Of a stretch of 64,000 bases of DNA, positions 55,620 to 63,827 are shown piece after piece. The notes beneath the pieces are model-generated. The model was not told the DNA's origin and searched no databases. It saw only the letters and a list, made by a program, of their open reading frames with translations. Numbering within the stretch: the first letter of the stretch is position 1; every line of letters begins with the position of its first letter. This DNA is from Bradyrhizobium tropiciagri (lineage in GTDB: Bacteria; Pseudomonadota; Alphaproteobacteria; Rhizobiales; Xanthobacteraceae), in contig NZ_JAFCKH010000003.1 in assembly GCF_018130505.1 (NCBI RefSeq), positions 582,191 to 646,190 of the forward strand, written 5' to 3'. Both the position numbers and the translations under genes were made by a program.

Positions 55620-56642
55620 ATGAGCAGCGATCTGACCGACCCCAGCGCCGACATCGAGACCGGCCCGGCCGACGCCGCGCCCACGCTCTCAGCGGTGGCC
55701 AAGCGCGCCGGCGTCTCCTCGATCACGGTGAGCCGCGTGGTGCGGATGCCCGACCTGGTCGCGCCGGAAACCCGCGCGCGGGTCGAGCTGGCGATGCGCG
55801 AGCTCGGCTATGTGCCGAACCTGGTCGCCGGCGCGCTGGCGAGTGCGCGGACCAATTCGGTCGGCGTGCTGGTGCCGACCATCGCCAATTCGATCTTCGC
55901 CGACACGGTGCAGGGACTGTCGGACACGCTCGAGCCGCGCGGCTTCTCGGTGATCCTGGCTCAATCGCGCTACGATGCGGCGCGCGAGGATCGCATGCTG
56001 GCGGCGCTGCTGTCGCGGCGTCCGGAGGCGATCATCATGGTCGGCTCGCCGGCGACGGAGGAGGGCAGCCGCCTGCTGCGCAACGCGCGCATCCCGATCG
56101 TCGAGACCTGGGAGCTGCCGCCGGCGCCGATCGACGCCGTCGCAGGCTTCGACAATTACAAGGCCGGCGTCGCCGTTGCAAAGCACCTGGTGGCGCAGGG
56201 GCGCCAGCGCCTCGCCTTTATCGGCGGCGACGATCCGCGCGCGACGCGTCGCTGGTCCGGCTTCAGGGACGAGGTTCTGGCGAGCGGCCTCGCCGAGCCG
56301 CGGCGGCTGATCCTCGAGCGCAACGCCACAGGCAGCGTGGTGGCCCACGCGCGACTTCCCGATGTGGATGCGGTGTTCGCCGCCAACGACGCGCATGCGA
56401 TCGGCTTCATGGCGGGTCTGCGCGGCGCCGGGCTGCTGCGCGACGGGCCGGCGTCGGCGCAGCCGGTCGCGGTGATCGGCCTTGGCGATCTCGAAATGGG
56501 CCAGTTGATCTCGCCGACGCTGAGCACGATCAGCGTGCACGGCGACGCCATCGGCCGCACGGCGGCGACGCTGACCTTGGAGCGCGGCGGTGAGCGGCGT
56601 GTCGATCTCGGATTTGAACTGGTGCTGCGCGACAGCGGCTAG
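55620..56642 (+). CDS. LacI/GntR-like family transcriptional regulator
   Basis: A 340-residue repressor. The HTH is TLSAVAKRAGVSSITVSRVV at about residues 22-41, then the hinge helix region (RARVELAMRELGYVPNLVAGALAS), then the periplasmic-binding-protein-like sensor (VGVLVPTIANSIFADTVQGL ... FIGGDDPRATRRWSGF ... VFAANDAHAIGFM). The start is ambiguous: the ATG at 55584 lies on the operator, the ATG at 55620 does not. It is divergent from the PhyH-MFS-isomerase-hydrolase genes and is their likely regulator. Confidence 0.9.
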   Translation: MSSDLTDPSADIETGPADAAPTLSAVAKRAGVSSITVSRVVRMPDLVAPETRARVELAMRELGYVPNLVAGALASARTNSVGVLVPTIANSIFADTVQGLSDTLEPRGFSVILAQSRYDAAREDRMLAALLSRRPEAIIMVGSPATEEGSRLLRNARIPIVETWELPPAPIDAVAGFDNYKAGVAVAKHLVAQGRQRLAFIGGDDPRATRRWSGFRDEVLASGLAEPRRLILERNATGSVVAHARLPDVDAVFAANDAHAIGFMAGLRGAGLLRDGPASAQPVAVIGLGDLEMGQLISPTLSTISVHGDAIGRTAATLTLERGGERRVDLGFELVLRDSG

Positions 56643-57919
56643 CTCTTCGCACCCCTTCGCCAGCGGTCGATGCCGGCGAGCGCTGCTGCGATCACGCATC
56701 CCGAGATGATGCCGAATGTCAGGTCCTCGAACACGGTCAGCGCGAAGGTCGGGATCAGCACCGCGGCGGCGCGCCAGTCCGTGACCAGGTGCACGAACTC
56801 TTCCTTCTCCGCCATGTACCAGCACACGACCACCAGCACGCCGGCCAGCGCCGCAAGCGGGATGTAGCTGGCGAGCGGCGCGGCCACAATCATGAACAGC
56901 AGCAGGAAGACCGAATGCAGCATACCGGACAGCGGACTGCGCGCGCCGGCGCGGATGTTGGTCGCGGTGCGGGCGATCGTGCCGGTGACGCTGATGCCGC
57001 CGAACAGCGCGGATGCGATGTTGGCGATGCCCTGCGCCACCAGCTCCATGTTGGAGCGGTGCTTGCGACCGGTCATGCCGTCGGCGACCTTGGCCGACAG
57101 CAGGCTTTCGACGCCGCCGAGCAGCGTGAAGGAGAGCGCTGCGGGCAGTATCTGCAGCAACAGGCTCGAGGAGAACTCGGGTAGTTGCGGCACCGGCAGG
57201 CCGTGCGGAATCTCGCCGAAGCGGGTGCCGATGGTCTCGACCGGCAGATGCAGCAGCAGCGCCGCGATCGACGCCAGCACGACCGCGATCAGCATCGCCG
57301 GCCATGCCGGCCGCCACACGCGCAACGCGAAGATCACTGCCGCAGAGCCAACACCGACCGCGAGCGCCGACCAGTTCAGCGTCGGAAGCGCCCGCGCGAG
57401 CGCCGCGAGCTTGGGCAGGAACGGGCCGGGCTCGGCGCCCGCCAGCGTCAGCCCGCCGAGATCGCGCAACTGGCTCGACAGGATGGTGATGGCGATGCCG
57501 CAGGTGAAGCCGACGGTCACTGGGTGCGGGATGTAACGGATCAGCGATCCGAGCCCCGACACACCGATCAGCGTCAGCATCACGCCCGACACCATGACGG
57601 TGAGCACAAGCCCAGCAATGCCGAACTGCGCGGCGGTCGCCGCCACCAGCACGATGAACGCGCCGGCCGGTCCGCCGATCTGAAACCGGCTGCCGCCCAA
57701 TGCGGAGACCAGGAAGCCGCCCACGATGGCGGTGAACAGGCCACGCTCCGGCGTCACGCCGGAGGCCACCGCGATCGCCATCGACAGCGGCAGCGCCACC
57801 ACTGCGACCGTCAGTCCGGCCATCACGTCCTGCCGGAACGCTTTCAGGCCGTAGCCTTCGGTCAGCGTGGTGACGAGCTTCGGACGATAGAGATGTGCCG
57901 TGGAGGATCCGTCAGGCAT
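56639..57919 (-). CDS. SulP-family inorganic anion transporter, no STAS domain
   Basis: A 426-residue permease of the SulP family. The N-terminal block LKAFRQDVMAGLTVAVVALPLSMAIAVASGVTPERGLFTAIVGGFLVSALGGSRFQIGGPAGAFIVL is diagnostic, and helices continue to about residue 415. Typical SulP proteins end with a cytoplasmic STAS domain of about 100 residues; this one ends shortly after the last helix (IDRWRRGAKS). It may carry sulfate, bicarbonate or another anion. Its stop codon overlaps the LacI gene stop by four bases in convergent orientation. Confidence 0.88.
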   Translation of the reverse strand: MPDGSSTAHLYRPKLVTTLTEGYGLKAFRQDVMAGLTVAVVALPLSMAIAVASGVTPERGLFTAIVGGFLVSALGGSRFQIGGPAGAFIVLVAATAAQFGIAGLVLTVMVSGVMLTLIGVSGLGSLIRYIPHPVTVGFTCGIAITILSSQLRDLGGLTLAGAEPGPFLPKLAALARALPTLNWSALAVGVGSAAVIFALRVWRPAWPAMLIAVVLASIAALLLHLPVETIGTRFGEIPHGLPVPQLPEFSSSLLLQILPAALSFTLLGGVESLLSAKVADGMTGRKHRSNMELVAQGIANIASALFGGISVTGTIARTATNIRAGARSPLSGMLHSVFLLLFMIVAAPLASYIPLAALAGVLVVVCWYMAEKEEFVHLVTDWRAAAVLIPTFALTVFEDLTFGIISGCVIAAALAGIDRWRRGAKS

Positions 57920-57958
57920 GCGGGCCTCCGCTTGGAGGGGATGTCGAAGCGATGCGCT

Positions 57959-58852
57959 TCATCCGGCAATCTTCCGATACACCGAGGCGGCGTGCCGCAG
58001 CAGCCGGCTCTTGCGCTTGCGCTCATGCACCCTGCGTCGCTTGGCCCGGCGCTTGCGGGCGCGCTGCTCGAGCGCATCGGCGCTCTCGACCAGCCCGCGG
58101 CGCACCTCGTCATCGTTCAACTCGCCGAGGATCTGCTGACCCTTGCGCAGATGCTTCAGCACGTTGCGCCATGACGTGTAGTCGTCGGCGGCAAGGCTGC
58201 CTTCGGAGAATTCGATGGCGTAGCGCAGGCGCTTGCTGGCGAGCCGGACGCGGTGGCGCTTGTTCTTGCCCATGCCCTGCAGCCCGCGACTCTTCTGGCA
58301 CAGCTTCTGATGCCATCGCGACAGCCGGCGGGCGTGAAACACCGACACCGGCACCGCGCGGCGTTGCGCGGCGCGGCGATCCTGCCGCGCGGTCCACGGG
58401 CCGCTGCCGACCCAGTCCCACATGCCCTCGAACCATTGCAGGTAGCGTTCGCTCTGCAGCGCCTCCTTGAGCTTGTCGAAAGCATCGGTCCGCGCCGTCC
58501 TGAACATGCGTTCCTCGGGCTGGCCCATGCTGTTCTCGATCGCGACGTCGAGATCGCGCGTTGCGCCGAGATAGCCGCTCAGCCATTTCAGTTCGGCCTT
58601 CAGCCGCGTCCATTCGGTGTCCGCGACCATCGGCCCGTAGAATGCGATCGCGGCCTTCAGCCGCGTCAGTGCGACGCGGGTCTGATGCAGCGCGGTTGCA
58701 TCGCCGGCAAGCACGGCCTCGTGATGGATCGCGACGTCCTCGAGGCACTCGGACAGGATCAGGCGAAACGCGGTCTCGCAACGCATCGCCTGGCTGAGAT
58801 GGCGCGGCCGCTTCAGGCGGATGATTTTGGCCGGTTCTGCCGATGACGTCAT
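57959..58852 (-). CDS. CHAD domain-containing protein
   Basis: A 297-residue all-helical protein. CHAD domains bind polyphosphate through conserved histidines and basic residues; here HHEAVLAGDATALHQTRVALTRLKAAIAFYG holds the typical H..HQxRVxxRRL-type start, and KNKRHRVRLASKRLRYAIEF a second basic helix. The end of the protein is extremely basic (RARKRRAKRRRVHERKRKSR). The ATG at 58852 (MTSSAEPAK) is used. It lies next to a SulP transporter, but no link is certain. Confidence 0.87.
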   Translation of the reverse strand: MTSSAEPAKIIRLKRPRHLSQAMRCETAFRLILSECLEDVAIHHEAVLAGDATALHQTRVALTRLKAAIAFYGPMVADTEWTRLKAELKWLSGYLGATRDLDVAIENSMGQPEERMFRTARTDAFDKLKEALQSERYLQWFEGMWDWVGSGPWTARQDRRAAQRRAVPVSVFHARRLSRWHQKLCQKSRGLQGMGKNKRHRVRLASKRLRYAIEFSEGSLAADDYTSWRNVLKHLRKGQQILGELNDDEVRRGLVESADALEQRARKRRAKRRRVHERKRKSRLLRHAASVYRKIAG

Positions 58853-59137
58853 GTGTTTCTCGCAACCCAAACCGGGGCCGCAACACCGCACGCGGCTTCC
58901 TTGCCCGAAAGATTTCCCGTTTGATCGGTCCCGATCAAGGGCTTTCTGTGCCATGGCAGCACAACGATCCCACTGCGCGGCCAAAATGCCGCAATTGCAG
59001 CGCGTTATCGGGCAAAATTCCCGCGGTAAGGGCGGTCGGCGGCGGGTTCGCGCATTGGGTCAACGGGTTGACGCCGCTGCTGCGATCCAACATCTGGTGC
59101 CGGCGGACCGCATTTGGGTGAGCGAGGCAAGGTAGAC

Positions 59138-60028
59138 ATGGGTGACAGTCACACGCTGCGCGGCGATGCGATCGCCGCGACCATCCTGGCGCGAGGCGCG
59201 GAGCTGTCGTCGCTCAGGAATGCCGACGGCACCGAGCTTTTGTGGCAGGCGGGCGCGCAATGGCCGCGCCATGCCCCGGTGCTGTTCCCGATCGTCGGCC
59301 GGTTGAAGGGCGACGCGCTGCGCCACGACGGCAAGACCTATCCGATGAGCCAGCACGGCTTTGCACGGGACCGGGATTTCGATTGGGTGGAGCAGGGGCC
59401 GCGCGCCTGCAAGCTTGTGCTCACTGATGATGCCGAGACCCGCGCGCGCTACCCGTTCGCGTTCAGGCTCGAGGTGACCTACACCGTCGCTGGCGCCGAT
59501 CTCGAGGTCGCCTTCGCTATCGTCAATACCGGAGACGAGATGCTGCCGGCTTCGCTCGGCGGCCATCCCGCGTTCAATTGGCCGCTGACAGCAGGCTTGC
59601 CGAAGGACGCCTACACGCTGCGCTTCGCCAAGGACGAGAGCGCGCCGATCCGGCGGCTGAAGGACGGGCTGATGCGGCCGCAACCCGAACCGACCCCGGT
59701 CAAGGGCAGCACCCTTGCGCTGTCGGAACGGCTGTTCGATGACGATGCGATGATCCTCGATCAGGTCGCGAGCACATCCGTCCGCTTCGCCGCCACGCAG
59801 GGGCCGGCCGCCGCCGCGCTGGTGTCTGCGATCGAGATGTCGTGGAACGGCTTTCGCGAGCTCGGCATCTGGTCGAAGCCGGGCGGCGCGCCGTTCCTCT
59901 GCATCGAGCCGTGGCACGGATTTGCCAGTCCCGCGGGGTTCGACGGCGAATTCGCCGATAAACCCGGCGTGATGCACATCGCACCGGGCGATCGCCGCTC
60001 GCTGAGCTATCGCATTCGCGTGAGCTGA
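59138..60028 (+). CDS. Aldose 1-epimerase family protein (LacX-like)
   Basis: A 296-residue galactose mutarotase-like protein. The start HTLRGDAIAATILARGAELSSL and PVLFPIVGRLKGDALRHDGKTYPMSQHGFARDRDF are characteristic of the LacX/YeaD-type subgroup; catalytic His is likely in QHGFAR, with GGHPAFNWPL as second block. The Glu near CIEPWHGFASP would be the general base. The ATG at 59138 follows AAGGTAG. Cytoplasmic. Likely interconverts sugar anomers. Confidence 0.89.
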   Translation: MGDSHTLRGDAIAATILARGAELSSLRNADGTELLWQAGAQWPRHAPVLFPIVGRLKGDALRHDGKTYPMSQHGFARDRDFDWVEQGPRACKLVLTDDAETRARYPFAFRLEVTYTVAGADLEVAFAIVNTGDEMLPASLGGHPAFNWPLTAGLPKDAYTLRFAKDESAPIRRLKDGLMRPQPEPTPVKGSTLALSERLFDDDAMILDQVASTSVRFAATQGPAAAALVSAIEMSWNGFRELGIWSKPGGAPFLCIEPWHGFASPAGFDGEFADKPGVMHIAPGDRRSLSYRIRVS

Positions 60029-60049
60029 TTGCCGCCGGCGCCGCCGACG

Positions 60050-60250
60050 TCAATGCGGGCGAGTGCCGAGCGCGCCCGTCAGCGCGGCGACCGATGGCGG
60101 ATTTTCGCTCGCCCAGGCTTCGTGGGCGGCGAGATCGCGGTAATGGTCGGCCATGCGTAGCAGCCGTTCGCGGATGCTCGCGTCCTCTTCGCCTTTGGCC
60201 TGATCGGCCAGTTGCGCGGCGCGTTCGAGAAGCGCTTTCGGATCGATCAC
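60050..60250 (-). CDS. Small helical hypothetical protein
   Basis: A 66-residue protein read from the GTG at 60250, which is preceded by GGAG at 7-base spacing. Sequence VIDPKALLERAAQLADQAKGEEDASIRERLLRMADHYRDLAAHEAWASENPP is a helical pattern found in many small rhizobial proteins. No function is known. It lies between the epimerase gene and trpS. Confidence 0.65.
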   Translation of the reverse strand: MIDPKALLERAAQLADQAKGEEDASIRERLLRMADHYRDLAAHEAWASENPPSVAALTGALGTRPH

Positions 60251-60333
60251 GGCAAGCTCCAAATCCGGTTTCGCTTGATGGATAACGATCGCAAGGCAAG
60301 CACAGTTCCCACCTTGGTTTGATGACAACGGCG

Positions 60334-61335
60334 TCAGAGCTGGAACAGGCCGAGCCCTGCCATGACGTCGCATTTGGTGCGTTCCGTGATCTGGCGGGCC
60401 TTCCCGGTTCCGCGCCTGATCACATCGACGAGATGATCGCGATGGTTGGCGAGTTCAGCACGCCGGGCGCGGATCGGCGCGATCAGTGCCTGCAGGATAT
60501 CATCCAGCCGCCGCTTGACGGTGGAGTCGCCGAGGCCACCGCGCCGATAGCGTTCTTTCAGTTCAGCCACTGCATCGCGATCGTCGTCGAACGCATCGAG
60601 ATAGGTGAAGACCACATTGCCTTCGACCTTGCCGGGATCGGCGATGCGCAGATGCTCGGGGTCGGTGAACATCGCGCGCACCGCGGCCGCGATCATATCC
60701 GGTGATGCGGAGAGCGGGATCGCGTTGCCGGACGACTTGCTCATCTTGGCGCGTCCGTCGACGCCCGGCAGCCGTCCCGCGCGCGGGATGATCGCCTGCG
60801 CCTCGGGCAGCAGCGCGCGGCCGGCCAGTGCATTGACGCGGCGGACGATCTCGTTGGTCTGCTCGATCAGCGGCGCCTGGTCCTCGCCGACCGGAACGAC
60901 TGTCGCCCTGAAGGCGGTGATGTCGGCGGCCTGCGAGAGCGGATAGCAGAGAAATCCCGCCGGGATGTCGCGGCCGAAACCGCGCGCGCGGATCTCGTCC
61001 TTGATGGTGGGGTTGCGCTCGAGCCGTGCCACCGTGACGAGGTTGAGATAGAGCATCGACAGTTCAGCCAGCGCGGGGAGCTGCGACTGCAGGCAGATCG
61101 AGGTCCGTTCCGGATCGATGCCGACCGCGAGATAGTCCAGCGCGACCTCGACGACGTTGTCGCGAACCTTGCCGATGTCGTTGATATTGTCGGTGAGCGC
61201 CTGCATGTCGGCCAGCAGCAGGAATTGCTCGTGCGTGTCCTGGAACGTCAGTCGGCTCCTGAGCGAGCCGACATAGTGGCCGAGATGCAGCGGACCGGTG
61301 GTGCGGTCGCCGGTGAGAATGACTGGCTTTGCCAT
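60334..61335 (-). CDS. trpS: Tryptophanyl-tRNA synthetase, divergent class
   Basis: A 333-residue class I aminoacyl-tRNA synthetase that charges tRNA-Trp. The HIGH box is HLGH at residues 17-20 (ILTGDRTTGPLHLGHYVGSL) and the KMSKS box is at 197-201 (RAKMSKSSGN). The opening TGDRTTGPLHLGHY differs from the usual proteobacterial form QPTGNLHLGNYLG; it belongs to the subtype known from Gram-positive bacteria and auxiliary synthetases. The gene is preceded by a Trp-codon leader and terminator that look like an attenuator, so expression probably rises when charged tRNA-Trp is scarce. Confidence 0.93.
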   Translation of the reverse strand: MAKPVILTGDRTTGPLHLGHYVGSLRSRLTFQDTHEQFLLLADMQALTDNINDIGKVRDNVVEVALDYLAVGIDPERTSICLQSQLPALAELSMLYLNLVTVARLERNPTIKDEIRARGFGRDIPAGFLCYPLSQAADITAFRATVVPVGEDQAPLIEQTNEIVRRVNALAGRALLPEAQAIIPRAGRLPGVDGRAKMSKSSGNAIPLSASPDMIAAAVRAMFTDPEHLRIADPGKVEGNVVFTYLDAFDDDRDAVAELKERYRRGGLGDSTVKRRLDDILQALIAPIRARRAELANHRDHLVDVIRRGTGKARQITERTKCDVMAGLGLFQL

Positions 61336-61388
61336 GGGGATCTCCATTCAGTTGGAATGGGGACGCCGCATGCGAGCTGGATGACACG

Positions 61389-61413
61389 AAAAAGGCCGCC
61401 CGATGCGGCGGCC
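61389..61413 (-). terminator. Attenuator terminator upstream of trpS
   Basis: Reading leftward, GGCCGCC (61407-61413), loop GCATCG, GGCGGCC (61394-61400), then TTTTT. This is a perfect 7-bp GC stem with a T run located before trpS, between the leader ORF and the trpS start. These are segments 3 and 4 of the attenuator. Confidence 0.88.
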
Positions 61414-61492
61414 CCGAAATGCATGAACGCGTTCGGCCCGCCTGTCAGTCGGCGAGCCACCAGAAATTGGCGATCAGGATCGAACGTGTCAT
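61394..61492 (-). promoter_or_regulatory. Trp-dependent transcription attenuator of trpS
   Basis: Within this leader four pairing segments are visible. Segment 1, GGCTCGCC (61451-61458), overlaps the leader codons after Trp-Trp and pairs over eight bases (one G-U) with segment 2, GGCGGGCC (61435-61442). Segment 2 also pairs with segment 3, GGCCGCC (61407-61413), over five bases as antiterminator. Segment 3 pairs with segment 4 as the terminator. Ribosome stalling at the Trp codons would mask segment 1 and allow 2:3, keeping trpS on. This follows the classical attenuation logic. Confidence 0.82.
61445..61492 (-). CDS. Leader peptide with tandem Trp codons (trpS leader)
   Basis: A 15-codon ORF encoding MTRSILIANFWWLAD, with two adjacent Trp codons at positions 11-12 followed by a stop. 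It lies 110 bp upstream of trpS and directly before the segments of the attenuator. There is no strong ribosome-binding site in the bases before the ATG, which is the main doubt. It is too short for routine gene finding. It is not expected to act as a protein; its translation would measure Trp-tRNA supply. Confidence 0.78.
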   Translation of the reverse strand: MTRSILIANFWWLAD

Positions 61493-61530
61493 GCCGCAAG
61501 CGGTAGGGCAACGCCGCACGGCGGTCAAGC

Positions 61531-62265
61531 CTAGTTGAACGTCATGCCGCCGCTCATCGCGATCGTTTGGCCGGTCATGTAGGGATTGTCGACCAGCAGC
61601 ATTACGGCCTGCGCGACCTCGTCGGCGGTGCCGAAGCGGCCGATCGGAATCCGGCTCACCAATCCGGTCTGTCCCTTCATCATGTCGGTCTCGATCAGCG
61701 ACGGCGCCACCGCGTTCACCGTGATGCCTTCCTTGACGAGGCGTGCGGCATAGCCCCGCGTCAAACCTTCCATGCCTGCCTTGGATGCGTTGTAGTGCGG
61801 ACCGATCGAGCCGGCACCGCGCGCGGCTCCGGAGGAGATGTTGACGATGCGGCCCCATTGCCTGGTGCGCATCATCGGCAGCACCGCCTGCGTGCACAGG
61901 AACGCCGACTTGAGGTTGACCGCGATGGTGCGGTCGAAGTCTTCCTCGGTGAGATCGTCGACGCCCTTGACGATGGCGATGCCGGCATTGTTGACGAGGA
62001 TGTCGACCGGGCCGAGCGCGGTTCGCGCCCGCTCCACCATGCCGGCGACTTCAGCGGCCTCAGACACGTCCGCGGCGATCGCGACGGCCCGGCCGCCGGC
62101 CGCGGTGATGCCCTTGGCCAGCGCCTCGGCCTCGGTGACGCGCTCGCGATAATTGATCGCGACCGCGGCGCCGGCCTCGGCCAGCATCTTGACGATGGCA
62201 GCGCCGATGCCGCGCGAGCCTCCGGTCACGAGTGCCACATGTCCGTGCAGACTGTTTGTCGTCAT
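61531..62265 (-). CDS. SDR family 3-oxoacyl-ACP reductase-like protein
   Basis: A 244-residue classical short-chain dehydrogenase. The cofactor motif VTGGSRGIG is near residue 13-21, NNAG in the middle, the catalytic Ser in NISSGAARG and the YNASK triad segment (Tyr/Lys). The end IAMSGGMTFN is typical. AGAGG lies nine bases before the ATG at 62265; ATGs at 62271 and 62274 are alternatives. Divergent from the DUF3830 gene. Confidence 0.89.
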   Translation of the reverse strand: MTTNSLHGHVALVTGGSRGIGAAIVKMLAEAGAAVAINYRERVTEAEALAKGITAAGGRAVAIAADVSEAAEVAGMVERARTALGPVDILVNNAGIAIVKGVDDLTEEDFDRTIAVNLKSAFLCTQAVLPMMRTRQWGRIVNISSGAARGAGSIGPHYNASKAGMEGLTRGYAARLVKEGITVNAVAPSLIETDMMKGQTGLVSRIPIGRFGTADEVAQAVMLLVDNPYMTGQTIAMSGGMTFN

Positions 62266-62474
62266 CGTCATCATCCTCTTGGAATTTCGCGCAAGCTGGC
62301 AAAAGCGGCCGGGGGGCGCAATGTGAGTCCAGTCCAAAGCCCGCTCAAATCTGCGTTGACGGACTCGCTCGGGAGACAAAATGGGCAGGAAACGCCGGAA
62401 ATTGGCCTTGCGTCCGGTACAGCCCGGCGGCAATGCTGGGGCGTCATCCTTGGAAGCACACCCACGAGAGATCG

Positions 62475-62888
62475 ATGAGCAAACTGATTGTCCGCGCCGG
62501 CGACTTCACCTTCGACGCCCGTTTCGAGGAGCAGCTTGCGCCGAAGACGGTCGCCGCCTTCCGCAAGGCGATGCCGTTCGAGAGCCAGGCGATCCATGTG
62601 CGCTGGAGCGGCGAGGGCGTCTGGATGCCGCTCGGCGATCTCGATTTCGGCGTCTCCTATGAGAACCACACCAGCTATCCGGCGCCGGGCCAGATCATCC
62701 TCTATCCCGGCGGCATCAGCGAGACCGAGATCCTGCTCGCCTATGGCGGCGTGCATTTCGCCAGCAAGATGGGCCAGCTCGCCGGCAACCATTTCATCAC
62801 GCTGACCTCCGGGCTGGAGAATCTCACCGCGTTCGGCAAAACCGTGCTGTGGAAGGGCGCGCAGAAGATCCGCTTCGAGGAAGTCTGA
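62475..62888 (+). CDS. DUF3830 family protein
   Basis: A 137-residue cytoplasmic protein with the pattern of DUF3830, whose members have a cyclophilin-like fold but no known function. Visible core: PFESQAIHVRWSGEGVWMPLGD and SYPAPGQIILYPGG plus FGKTVLWKGAQKIRFE. The ATG at 62475 follows GAGAGATCG. Its stop is one base before the GTG start of the PuuE-like gene, so both are coupled. DUF3830 genes often neighbour amidase or deacetylase genes in catabolic clusters. Confidence 0.85.
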   Translation: MSKLIVRAGDFTFDARFEEQLAPKTVAAFRKAMPFESQAIHVRWSGEGVWMPLGDLDFGVSYENHTSYPAPGQIILYPGGISETEILLAYGGVHFASKMGQLAGNHFITLTSGLENLTAFGKTVLWKGAQKIRFEEV

Positions 62889-62889
62889 T

Positions 62890-63827
62890 GTGAGCGAGCC
62901 CCGCTATCCGCGCGATCTCCGCGGCTACGGCCGCAATCCGCCGGATCCGAAATGGCCCGACGCGGCGCGCATCGCGGTGCAGTTCGTGGTCAATTTCGAG
63001 GAGGGCGCGAGAACAACATCCTGCATGGCGATCGCGCCTCGGAGGCGTTCCTGTCCGACGTGTTGGGGGCGCAGCCCTGGGCCGGCCAGCGCCATGCCAA
63101 CGTCGAATCGATGTTCGAATATGGCTCGCGCGCCGGCTTCTGGCGGCTGTGGCGGATGTTCACCGAACGCAGGATGCCGGCCACCGTATTCGGCGTCGCG
63201 ATGGCGCTGAAGCGCAATCCGGATATCGTCGCGGCGATGCAGGAGGCCGGCTGGGATATCGCCAGCCACAGCCTGCGCTGGGTCGAGCACAAGGACATGT
63301 CGGAGGCCGAGGAGCGCGAGGAGATCGCGCGCGCCATCGCCGTGCATACCGAGGCGACCGGAGCAAGGCCGCTCGGCTGGTACACCGGCCGCACCTCGAT
63401 CAACACGCTGCGACTGCTGATGGAGGCCGGCGGCCTGCGCTATCTCTGCGACTCCTATGCCGACGACCTGCCGTACTGGATCAAGGCCGCCGGCACCGAG
63501 CCGCATCTCGTGATCCCCTACACGCTCGATGCCAACGACATGCGCTTCGTCAACCCGCAGGGCTTTGGCGGTGGCGACGAGTTCTACACCTACCTGAAAG
63601 ACAGTTTCGACGTGCTCTATGCCGAGGGCGCGACGCGGCCTGCGATGATGTCGGTCGGCCTGCATTGCCGCGTGGTCGGCCGTCCAGGCCGCGCCGCCGC
63701 CTTGATGCGGTTTCTCGACTATATCGGCAAGCACGATCACGTTTGGGTGCCGACCCGGCTTGCGATCGCCGAGCATTGGCACGCCAACATGAAGCATCTC
63801 GCGCAGGATGCGTTCGTGATCGGCTGA
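62890..63827 (+). pseudogene. puuE: PuuE-like polysaccharide deacetylase, broken by a single-base frameshift
   Basis: Read from a GTG at 62890, the first part (PRDLRGYGRNPPDPKWPDAARIAVQFVVNFEEG) matches PuuE allantoinase. After about 63005 the homology moves to another frame, which continues ENNILHGDRASEAFLSDVLG to the stop at 63827, including GWYTGRTSINT and YADDLPYW. Restoring one G in GAGGGCGCGAGAAC would give EEGGENNILHGD, the expected sequence, and a product of about 312 residues. So the gene is a recent pseudogene or contains a sequencing error. In PuuE this enzyme hydrolyses allantoin; allied proteins use other cyclic amides. Confidence 0.85.
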
